From assembly GCA_002495525.1 (NCBI GenBank), contig DAFS01000005.1, positions 1-30,035 on the forward strand: 30,035 bases of DNA, in the 5' to 3' direction. The DNA is from Euryarchaeota archaeon UBA89. GTDB taxonomy: Archaea > Thermoplasmatota > Poseidoniia > Poseidoniales > Thalassarchaeaceae. The notes below the pieces were generated by a model, which saw nothing but the letters and a program-made list of their open reading frames with translations, was not told the origin of the DNA and did no database searches. Below, piece after piece: positions 1 to 7,520 of this stretch; positions within the stretch are counted from its first letter, which is position 1; every line of letters begins with the position of its first letter. The position numbers and the translations under genes were made by a program.

Positions 1-1
1 A

Positions 2-1525
2 CTTTTACCTATTGAAACTCAGTGGGTATGGCTAATGGTATTCTTTATGTTAGCTAATGTAGGTCTTAATGGAGCAGGTGTATTTTACAATGCTCTCCTC
101 CCTCATATGGGTAAAGATGATGAGATGGATCGAATCTCTAATCTAGCATTTGCATATGGTTATCTTGGTGGAGGGATCTTACTTCTAGTTCATCTAATTA
201 TGGTGATGACATTAACTGGAGATTGGGTCATTCCTTTCGTAATGGCCTCATCTGGTATCTGGTGGTACGGCTTTGCCTTTTTGACATTCAAATGGGTCCC
301 TGAACCTCCTATTGAAAATGAGATGCCATCTTTAGGATTTACTGCTTCGGCAAAATTAGCTATCTCCGAGCTTAGAAAAACTCTCGGCGAAGTTGAAAAA
401 TTTAGGACACTTTTCATCTATATGTTAGCATACTTCTTCTTCATTGATGGAATAAACAGCGTAACCGCACTTGGAGGCGTATTTGGCTCAACCGTACTTG
501 GAATAACGACTGTTGACTTGATTGTAACAATTCTCGCAATTCAATTTGTTGCTTGGCCTTCCGCGCTTCTATTCACTTCTCTATCCAATGGAGGAAAAAT
601 TCCTATACCCAATCTCTTTAACAGTACTGATAGATTTAAATTAATCACAATTAATGGTATTGGGACCAAGAGAGCACTTAACGTATCACTGGTCGGATGG
701 GTTATTCTTTGTTTCGCAGCACTTTCTTTCGCACCTCTGGAGTATTCTCAACATAGTGATTACCAAGTTCAGTTGGATGAAGATGCAGAAGCAGGGTTAT
801 GGCATTATACTCCAAATGCGAATCTTCTTGATTTCCCTATAGCTCAGGTTGAAAATGGAGAAGAACAAGAGTGGGCTTTCACCAGCCTTCTTTCAGTAGG
901 AATAGTCGAAATTGATGAAGACTATTCTGATACAGAAATTTACAAATGGGCTGGATTCGATGATGCCAATGAACCTATTCCTATCAGTTTAGGGGCCCAG
1001 ACAAATGAAAATATTAATGCATTAATTAATTCATTCGAAGATACTAGATTTTCTGTAAGTATTATCTATTCAGATGGTAGTGAGTCAACCAAGGTTGGCG
1101 TTGACCATCCAACTAATCTAGGTGATGGTGTGATTGATGTTATCCCGAGTACAGTTCGTTCAAATGTTTGGGGACCTTTGGGTATTTCAATAGGTTTACA
1201 ATTCTTAATCCTAGGTTGCGCAATGGGGACGTTGCTCGGCGGTTCCCAAGGATTAGCAAGGAGTATGTTCGGTCAAATGGTTCCAGAAACCAGAAGTGCA
1301 GAGTTCTTTGGTTTCTTTGGATTCTTTGGTAAGGTTGCAGCATTTATTGGGCCATTGTTATATGGTGTAATGACAGTGATGTACGATAGTAGAGTGGGTA
1401 TCCTATCTATTGCTATGCTAATTTTGATTGGTGCAGTTATGATGCGAATGGTCGATCTTGAACAAGGTCGTGCAGATGCACAAGCAGAAGATGCTAGAAA
1501 CAGAGGAATTCATTCCGAAGATTGA
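2..1525 (+). CDS. MFS transporter, Atg22/UMF1-like, 5' truncated by window edge
   Basis: Multi-spanning membrane protein resembling the UMF1/Atg22 branch of the major facilitator superfamily, probably an exporter of small solutes such as amino acids. The reading frame is open from base 2 without a stop, and the first ATG at 35 falls inside a membrane segment, so the true start lies upstream. Counting from that ATG, the N-terminal part has several helices and a loop with a GKDDEMDRISNLAFAYGYLGGG-like stretch typical of this family. After about residue 232 a polar, acidic segment of roughly 140 residues is inserted between helices; then come four more helices with the conserved GGSQGLARSMFGQMVPE region near residues 402-418. 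The substrate cannot be read from sequence. It converges on the TatC gene, overlapping it by 16 bp. Confidence 0.85.
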   Translation, partial: LLPIETQWVWLMVFFMLANVGLNGAGVFYNALLPHMGKDDEMDRISNLAFAYGYLGGGILLLVHLIMVMTLTGDWVIPFVMASSGIWWYGFAFLTFKWVPEPPIENEMPSLGFTASAKLAISELRKTLGEVEKFRTLFIYMLAYFFFIDGINSVTALGGVFGSTVLGITTVDLIVTILAIQFVAWPSALLFTSLSNGGKIPIPNLFNSTDRFKLITINGIGTKRALNVSLVGWVILCFAALSFAPLEYSQHSDYQVQLDEDAEAGLWHYTPNANLLDFPIAQVENGEEQEWAFTSLLSVGIVEIDEDYSDTEIYKWAGFDDANEPIPISLGAQTNENINALINSFEDTRFSVSIIYSDGSESTKVGVDHPTNLGDGVIDVIPSTVRSNVWGPLGISIGLQFLILGCAMGTLLGGSQGLARSMFGQMVPETRSAEFFGFFGFFGKVAAFIGPLLYGVMTVMYDSRVGILSIAMLILIGAVMMRMVDLEQGRADAQAEDARNRGIHSED

Positions 1526-2319
1526 GATGTTGTAAATATTTTATCAATCATCAATGCAACTTCCAATAATAATACAATTGGCCCACCCACCAAGAACATA
1601 GAAATTGGGTCGGGTGGCGATAGTACAGCCCCTAATAATAGTGCTGCAAACCAAATAATTCCTCTATTTTCTATCAAACTTGATCTACTAATTATCCTAG
1701 TTCTTAATAGTAACAATGTTACTAAAGGTGTTTGAAAACTCATTACTGAACCAAAGAAAAGACCTATTACAAATCCCAACCATGACTGTAATTGCCAAGT
1801 ATTGGTCAAGCCAACATTACTTGCATCATTTGCTAGAAAATCAAGAAGCATAGGAATTAGTATGTTGTGTGCATAAATAGCTCCAATTATTCCAAGTCCA
1901 ATTGAGGACAAAGATACTAAGAATAAACTAGTAAGTTTGGAATTATTATTTTTAATTTTATTTTTATTCGATTTACTAATAATTTTACTTCCGTTCCATG
2001 ACAGATCTACTATTATCATTGTAAACACCAATGCAATCCCTATTTGTGTTGCAATTCTTAACCTAAGTAAAATTACTTCCATTGGTTGGATAATAATTAA
2101 TTCAACTCCTTCAGGGAGGTATCCGTTAGCTTGCAATAGCCAACTAATCGCATCTCCTGAAAGTGGATAACCCAATACTAAACCAAAAATGAAGACCCCA
2201 ATTAATAGAGTAATTCTACCTTTTAGATATCTAATTAGATTTACAAATTCAGCCATAGGGATAATGTCCCTCTGCCTGTCATCCATGTAACTGCGTAGGC
2301 GTTTACTTACTGAATACAT
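1510..2319 (-). CDS. tatC: Sec-independent protein translocase TatC
   Basis: TatC is the membrane receptor of the twin-arginine pathway, which exports folded proteins. The 269-residue product has about six hydrophobic segments and the C-terminal family signature: a transmembrane FxxP motif (FQTP near residue 197), a loop, then LSPPDPIS near 233-240 and a last helix. In many TatC proteins the first motif reads FExP; here the Glu is Gln. An N-terminal extension of about 20 residues precedes the segment MAEFVNLIRYLKGRI, which matches the usual TatC start, so ATGs at 2286 or about 2256 are alternatives. The start lies 15 bp downstream of the drg stop, so the two are probably co-transcribed. TatA is not in the window. 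Confidence 0.85.
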   Translation of the reverse strand: MYSVSKRLRSYMDDRQRDIIPMAEFVNLIRYLKGRITLLIGVFIFGLVLGYPLSGDAISWLLQANGYLPEGVELIIIQPMEVILLRLRIATQIGIALVFTMIIVDLSWNGSKIISKSNKNKIKNNNSKLTSLFLVSLSSIGLGIIGAIYAHNILIPMLLDFLANDASNVGLTNTWQLQSWLGFVIGLFFGSVMSFQTPLVTLLLLRTRIISRSSLIENRGIIWFAALLLGAVLSPPDPISMFLVGGPIVLLLEVALMIDKIFTTSQSSE

Positions 2320-2334
2320 CGCTTACTAGATTTT

Positions 2335-3450
2335 CTATCTTCTCAGTATTATTGAAAGTATATCACCGTCTTTTAGTAGGTGATCTAGGCCGACTCTTTG
2401 CCAATCGAATTTACCACTTGGTCCTTTAACTCTGGCATATCTAAATTTCCTTACAAAATCTCTATGCAATTTTACACAGATATCCCTTACTGTCGATGTA
2501 TCTTTGATTATTAGCGGCTCGACTAAATCCGCTTCTTGACCCTGTGGCTTTAGGAAAACAGACATGAAACGTAAATTTTCAAATACAAAATCTTTCATAT
2601 TTTCAATTCCTTTACCAGTTTTTGCCGATACCTCTAGTACTGGCCAGTTGAGTGGAATCATTTCCATAGTTCTTTGAATATCTTTTTCATTCGCTAAATC
2701 AACTTTATTTATGACAACTACAGCGTTACTGTAAACTCTATTTCCGGCTAAGGTATCAACGATGTGGTCATCAGTTACATTAGTTCTCAGAGTCACTGTA
2801 GCTGAAACAATTCCAAAACTTCTGACAATTTCTTGTATCTCTTCATGAGTTAGATTTGTTTGTTTAACCGTAGATCTAACCACGATTCCACCTTTATTTG
2901 ATCTTGTGATGAAAACTTGCGGTTTCTTTTGGTTCAATCTCATTCCAGATCTCCACAATTCTAGATCTAAGATATCAAAATGAGATTCCTGAAAAGGATC
3001 TAGAACATACAATACCATGTCTGATCCTCTGATTACATTAAGAATTTCTTTACCTCTCCCCTTTCCTTCTGCCGCACCCTTGATCAATCCTGGTAAGTCA
3101 AGAATTTGTATTTTAGCTCCTTTATGCTCCATCAATCCAGGTATACAAGTTAGTGTAGTAAATGCAAAATTTCCAACTTCTGATTCTACTTCTGTCAACT
3201 GAGAGATAAGACTTGACTTCCCAACACTTGGGAATCCTACTAAGGCTACAGAAGCATCGCCTGATTTCTTAACTTCGAAGCCAGGTCCCCCACCGCTTGA
3301 TTTAGCATGAGCTTGTGCCTTTTCTTTACGCGCTTTTAATGCTGCAATTTTAGCCTTAAGTTTTCCAATGTGGGCATTTGTGGCTTTATTTTTCTGTGTT
3401 TTCCCGATTTCTTCTTCGAGAGATTTAATTTGTTCATCGATTGTTGCCAT
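2335..3450 (-). CDS. drg: DRG-family GTP-binding protein (Obg superfamily, TGS domain)
   Basis: Archaeal/eukaryotic DRG GTPase of 371 residues, the family normal length. Eukaryotic DRGs act on ribosomes; the archaeal role is inferred to be in translation. The order is a lysine-rich N-terminal helical region (1-50), G1 GFPSVGKS (72-79), G3 DLPG (118-121), a helical insert typical of DRG, G4 NKVD (248-251), and a C-terminal TGS domain from about 295 to the end. All GTP-binding motifs look intact. The ATG at 3450 is preceded by a G-rich stretch (GGGGGTATAGTT) that can act as ribosome-binding site. It is the first gene of a likely drg-tatC pair and is transcribed divergently from the gene at 3570. 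Confidence 0.95.
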   Translation of the reverse strand: MATIDEQIKSLEEEIGKTQKNKATNAHIGKLKAKIAALKARKEKAQAHAKSSGGGPGFEVKKSGDASVALVGFPSVGKSSLISQLTEVESEVGNFAFTTLTCIPGLMEHKGAKIQILDLPGLIKGAAEGKGRGKEILNVIRGSDMVLYVLDPFQESHFDILDLELWRSGMRLNQKKPQVFITRSNKGGIVVRSTVKQTNLTHEEIQEIVRSFGIVSATVTLRTNVTDDHIVDTLAGNRVYSNAVVVINKVDLANEKDIQRTMEMIPLNWPVLEVSAKTGKGIENMKDFVFENLRFMSVFLKPQGQEADLVEPLIIKDTSTVRDICVKLHRDFVRKFRYARVKGPSGKFDWQRVGLDHLLKDGDILSIILRR

Positions 3451-3481
3451 AACTATACCCCCTAGCGCTACCGATGCTCAT

Positions 3482-3498
3482 GTGACTGGCCCAGTCAC
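3482..3498. promoter_or_regulatory. 17-bp perfect palindrome in divergent promoter region
   Basis: GTGACTGG-C-CCAGTCAC has two 8-base arms that are exact reverse complements around one central base. It lies roughly in the middle of the 119-bp gap between the divergent drg gene and the unknown gene at 3570. The position suits an operator for a dimeric regulator controlling one or both genes, but it could also form a hairpin in a leader transcript. The function is inference. Confidence 0.45.
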
Positions 3499-3569
3499 CT
3501 ATTCTTCAATTGAATGCCTAACCGATAGTTCATTGTACACTTCTCTTTGGCTAGACCCGAGGAGCAGAC

Positions 3570-4247
3570 ATGGCAGATGTGATTCTAAATCTTGTCAACC
3601 ATTCTAATTTCAAAAAATTAGTATCTATGCCTCTTCAAGATTTCTTTGAAAAAGTAGAAGATGGTTCATTAAGAGATTATAGACCTGAATTACATAATCG
3701 TTTTCATAGAGAATTTGATGTTGATTTAGAAGGAGATATGATGGAGTGGTCGGATAAAAATTCTGATATAATATTGTCTAAAACGATACTTTCACAATCG
3801 ATCAAAGACTCAAATATAGCAGAATTAACAATCTTAATGGCGAAATGGTGTTCATTTTCTGAATGGCGTTGTTGGGATGCCCGCCTTTTCTTATACATTG
3901 AACCGCTGCTAGAATACAATATTTCTAACACTAATGAATTCCTTAAGTTTTCATTATGGAAGGATTTCATTTCTTCTTTATCTAAAACAGATAAAAAATC
4001 TTACTCAGAGTCAGTAGTTCTTGATTGGATGAATAGAAGGGAACAATTGGGAGAAACAATGGAGCCGTCTGAAGATCCAAGAATATTGCCTACCATGGGT
4101 TCGCACAGCAGTGCGAGCGAATTATTACATATTTTCCTAAGTAATCTAGACTCGAAAAATATTAGTTTATTAATCGGTCGCGAGTATTTAGAATACGAGC
4201 TATGGAGTCTAAATGGTGACTCACTTTATGATTTAGGAGAGATATAA
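3570..4247 (+). CDS. Hypothetical protein, 225 aa
   Basis: I do not recognise this protein. It is soluble, acidic, rich in Trp, Ser and Leu, apparently mostly helical, without a signal peptide, transmembrane segment, metal-binding cysteine set or nucleotide-binding motif. The ATG at 3570 has a good ribosome-binding site (GAGGAG, 5 bases upstream), which is strong evidence that it is translated. Its stop is only 2 bp before the nadM start, so the two are almost certainly one transcript. A link to NAD metabolism or to nadM regulation is possible only by context. Confidence 0.75.
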   Translation: MADVILNLVNHSNFKKLVSMPLQDFFEKVEDGSLRDYRPELHNRFHREFDVDLEGDMMEWSDKNSDIILSKTILSQSIKDSNIAELTILMAKWCSFSEWRCWDARLFLYIEPLLEYNISNTNEFLKFSLWKDFISSLSKTDKKSYSESVVLDWMNRREQLGETMEPSEDPRILPTMGSHSSASELLHIFLSNLDSKNISLLIGREYLEYELWSLNGDSLYDLGEI

Positions 4248-4249
4248 AA

Positions 4250-4864
4250 ATGACAAGTTTACCTCTAATCCCTCCCCCTCCTTCAGATTATCCTGAACCC
4301 GGGTTTGTTGTTTTAGGTCGTTTTCAGCCGTTTCACAAAGGGCATGCTGCCATGATTATCGCTGCTGAAAACTTTCGTAAAGAAAATAATCCTGAACTGA
4401 AATTAATTATTGCAGTTGGTTCATCAAATAGGTCTCAGACTCTAAAAAATCCTTGGTCAGATTCAGAAAGAATTGAGATGATATTGTTTTGGCTCGATAA
4501 TGAAGTAAATTTTGAAGCCTCCATTGTTTCTATTCCGGATATCGAGGACCCTCCTAATTGGGTTAGTCATGCAGAAAGGTACCATGGTAAGCAAGGGGTC
4601 TTTTTCAGTAGTGATAGCTCTTCATCTGAATTATATGAGATTTCTGAATGGCCTGTTGTTTCAACATCATTAATTAAAAGAGGGCGATTTGAAGGATGGA
4701 GAGTACGTGAAACCGCTAGAATGCTTTCTACAATTAACGATGAAGATGCAATTAAAATGATTTTAGGGGAATCTGTTCCGGAATCAATTATTGATTTCTT
4801 AATAACAAATGATCAACTTAAGAGACTTGCATTTTTAGGAGAAGGTGGAGAACCTGTTGGTTAG
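4250..4864 (+). CDS. nadM: Nicotinamide-nucleotide adenylyltransferase, archaeal NadM type
   Basis: Transfers AMP from ATP to nicotinamide mononucleotide (or nicotinate mononucleotide), the last adenylylation step of NAD synthesis. The nucleotidyltransferase motif GRFQPFHKGH is at residues 23-32, giving the (H/T)xGH ATP-binding signature; the C-terminal part has VVSTSLIKRGRFEGWR near 138-153, which replaces the ISxTxIR signature of the family. Length, 204 residues, is slightly above the usual 170-185 because of an N-terminal proline-rich tail (LIPPPPSDYPEPG). It follows the unknown gene with 2 bp spacing, and its end overlaps the convergent lipoprotein gene by 4 bp. Confidence 0.9.
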   Translation: MTSLPLIPPPPSDYPEPGFVVLGRFQPFHKGHAAMIIAAENFRKENNPELKLIIAVGSSNRSQTLKNPWSDSERIEMILFWLDNEVNFEASIVSIPDIEDPPNWVSHAERYHGKQGVFFSSDSSSSELYEISEWPVVSTSLIKRGRFEGWRVRETARMLSTINDEDAIKMILGESVPESIIDFLITNDQLKRLAFLGEGGEPVG

Positions 4865-6927
4865 TTTTCCACTAAATCATCAGGGCTAAAATCACAATAA
4901 CCATTGCAAGTATCTACTATTATTCCCTCAGAGAGATAATTGAACGCCATTTCTCTAGCGATTGGTAAAATACCTATTGCATCATGTGCTGGGTGTGGCT
5001 CTTGACCATATTCATTACCCACTGGTGCTTGAAGATAGCCTCCATCAAAGAAAACTCCAATTGAGCCGGAATGCCCTTCATCTGCAATAGTTACTCCGTA
5101 GGGAGTAATCGTAGAGGAATTAAGTAGAGCAATATCTCCAGTTCTCATCATTCTTGCAGAAGAAATATTAGAAATCTGTAAATCAGAAATCGAGAATAAG
5201 GTCATTAACTCAAATGGTTGTATTTCATCATTGTAACCTTCCTTTCTCAAACTCAAGAAAGTATCGGTTTCAGTTGAATCCCAGAGAGATTGCATTATCG
5301 ACATGGCAACTGCTCTATCTAATTGATTATCATATCCATATTCGCTAGCGAAAACAAAATAGAATTTATCAAATTGTGTACATCTTTCAATTATGTGTGA
5401 GAAAGATGAACCTCCTGACCACAAAACCCCTCTATTCAAATCAGGCGATAACCCTATTATTGAAGGTCCTCTAAGTGCTCCATTTGAATATCCAGTATAA
5501 GTCGGACTAGTAGTATTGATCATCTTCTCACCCTCTTCTGTGTGATAGAAATCTGGCAAGTCAGAGCAAATTCCCATAAATGTCTTTATCATTACAACTT
5601 GATTAATCATTGCCTGTTCCAGTCGTTCTGCTTGATGTTGAAAGTAATGCATATTCAATACCGCAAACTCGATACTTGCGAAATCATCATCTGCCCAACC
5701 ATAGAAACTAGTTCCTAGCATTGCAGCATTATTCTCATTCGCCCAACCACTAAGTGCATTCGTATTTCCATTTCCAAGGAATCCGTGACCCCAAATTATC
5801 AAATCAGCGGGTTCTTGAGTAGTCACTGCAGAGTAAGGAATAACTAACCAGAAAGGAATCTCTCTATTTTCTACAAAAACTGGGGTCCTATCCTCTGCAG
5901 ATGTTCTCCTAATCAAAGTAGGAGGGAAGAATGATTCAGTATACTGAGGTGCAGTAAATGTCCCAGATATTAGCCAATGACTGGCATTCCCATCTTCCAT
6001 CATTAATTCATTAGATTCTACTGTGCAACTTATCCCCTCTCCAGTTCTTTCTAAAGCATCATTTCTCATTGAAATTAGTGGACCTATCATCGATTCTGTA
6101 GAAGATGTATGAAAACTCCAAGCAGTTTGTAGTTGAGAGATAGAAATATCTGTATTTACTTCTATCCAAGAGAATAAATTCTGAAATTCAGATCTTCTAT
6201 TTTCAATATCAATTGATGAAGTAATCACTTGGTCTCTTAATGCGGCAAAACCTTCGGGAGTAGGTACTAATTCTCCCGAATCATCCATTAATCCTGATAT
6301 TATTACAACATAGGGTGTGTTATGTTCTAATGCTTTTATTGTCCTAATATGAAGTATAGTTGGTTGATCAATCTCGGATCTTACATCGAGCTCAACCCAA
6401 TGTGCGACTAATTCTCCAGTTAATTTATTCATTAAAATTGTAGAGTGTCCGTTCTCTAAGCTTTTGGAAATACTATATTGTCCTGCTAATTCTGTTACAT
6501 CAGGTTCTATTGAAAATGCAGTCATGATTTGTGTATTGGGACTTGCTCCATCAATTTGATTTAGAATTGGTATTTCTATAGGGTCAACTGTTCCTGAACC
6601 CGGGATTGTATTGGAAGAATAATGGATTCTCTTTCCAGTAACTGTGTTTTGGTCATCAACTAGAAAAGCATCGGAAGGGAAAGGTAGCATACAATGTATT
6701 GAATTTGTGTTATCGCAACCATCAATATGTGGAATCTCCAGAATTTCTTGAACTTCTTCATATAGACAACTTTCATCATTTATTGAAGCATTTTGATTGA
6801 AATTTAATGCATTTGAATCAGTACAACCCAAAATCTCGAAAACTTCATCAGTCATATCATCGTTTATTCCGGTACATCCAGAAAGCATCATAGAAGCACA
6901 TAATAAAATTACGATAATTCTATCCAT
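4861..6927 (-). CDS. Exported lipoprotein with alpha/beta-hydrolase-like domain
   Basis: A 688-residue secreted protein. The N-terminus is a lipoprotein signal peptide with lipobox LSGC (Cys18). Next is a short cysteine-bounded repeat, CTDxxAxNFNxxAxxxDxSC at 35-54, of a kind often found on surface proteins of marine bacteria and archaea. The rest resembles a large alpha/beta-hydrolase (lipase/esterase) domain: an oxyanion-type GHGFLG near residue 380, the nucleophile elbow GYSNG with Ser481, and candidate catalytic His in EGHSG (about 619) or HPAHD (about 648). Likely anchored outside the cytoplasmic membrane and acting on esters or peptides; the substrate is unknown. It sits 25 bp after grpE on the same strand. 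Confidence 0.75.
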   Translation of the reverse strand: MDRIIVILLCASMMLSGCTGINDDMTDEVFEILGCTDSNALNFNQNASINDESCLYEEVQEILEIPHIDGCDNTNSIHCMLPFPSDAFLVDDQNTVTGKRIHYSSNTIPGSGTVDPIEIPILNQIDGASPNTQIMTAFSIEPDVTELAGQYSISKSLENGHSTILMNKLTGELVAHWVELDVRSEIDQPTILHIRTIKALEHNTPYVVIISGLMDDSGELVPTPEGFAALRDQVITSSIDIENRRSEFQNLFSWIEVNTDISISQLQTAWSFHTSSTESMIGPLISMRNDALERTGEGISCTVESNELMMEDGNASHWLISGTFTAPQYTESFFPPTLIRRTSAEDRTPVFVENREIPFWLVIPYSAVTTQEPADLIIWGHGFLGNGNTNALSGWANENNAAMLGTSFYGWADDDFASIEFAVLNMHYFQHQAERLEQAMINQVVMIKTFMGICSDLPDFYHTEEGEKMINTTSPTYTGYSNGALRGPSIIGLSPDLNRGVLWSGGSSFSHIIERCTQFDKFYFVFASEYGYDNQLDRAVAMSIMQSLWDSTETDTFLSLRKEGYNDEIQPFELMTLFSISDLQISNISSARMMRTGDIALLNSSTITPYGVTIADEGHSGSIGVFFDGGYLQAPVGNEYGQEPHPAHDAIGILPIAREMAFNYLSEGIIVDTCNGYCDFSPDDLVEN

Positions 6928-6952
6928 ATCTCAACCAATAGTGCCTCAGTTA

Positions 6953-7477
6953 TCAATTTTGGTCTTCTGAAACAATAACTTTCACAGGCCTTAATACGCG
7001 TTCATGGAACATATATCCGTCTTCAATAACTTCCATAACGCTGCCTGGTTCCTTTCCTTCTGGTACAGGAATTACTGCAATTGCTTCCATAAATGAAGGA
7101 TTGAATACTTTATCTTGTGCATCAATCTTCTCTACTCCTTCATTTTCTAGAATTAACTTTAATGTCTTCATGGTCAAATTAACTCCTTCAAGAAATTTTT
7201 CTGTTTCACTATTCTCTATTGAAATTGCTTTTTCTAAATAATCCATTACTGGGAGAATTTTTGAAGCTAGATTCATGCCTGAAAATTTCAATAAAGAATT
7301 TCTTTCCCTAGCATATCGCTGTCTTAGATTTATCAATTCAGCGGCAGAGTATTGTTTTTCTTTCTCTAACTCCTCAACTTTCTCTTCTAGAATTCTTACA
7401 GGATCAACAATTTCAATTTCCTCTGAATTATTTTCATCAGATAACTCCTCAGTAGGCTCGTCACCCTCATCTGTCAT
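6953..7477 (-). CDS. grpE: GrpE nucleotide exchange factor
   Basis: Co-chaperone that releases ADP from DnaK/Hsp70. The architecture is standard: an acidic disordered N-terminus, a long coiled coil (about 25-70), then a four-helix/beta-wing region ending in the signature near VMEVIEDGYMFHERVLRPVKVIVS. I prefer the ATG at 7477 (MTDEGDEP, 174 aa); a TTG five codons upstream (7492) is the alternative. In archaea grpE usually neighbours dnaK and dnaJ; neither is present here. The gene lies between ABCE1 and the lipoprotein gene and may share a transcript with them. Confidence 0.93.
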   Translation of the reverse strand: MTDEGDEPTEELSDENNSEEIEIVDPVRILEEKVEELEKEKQYSAAELINLRQRYARERNSLLKFSGMNLASKILPVMDYLEKAISIENSETEKFLEGVNLTMKTLKLILENEGVEKIDAQDKVFNPSFMEAIAVIPVPEGKEPGSVMEVIEDGYMFHERVLRPVKVIVSEDQN

Positions 7478-7520
7478 GATGCTTGGTTTCAATCATCCTT
7501 CAAGAATCCAATGGTCATAA

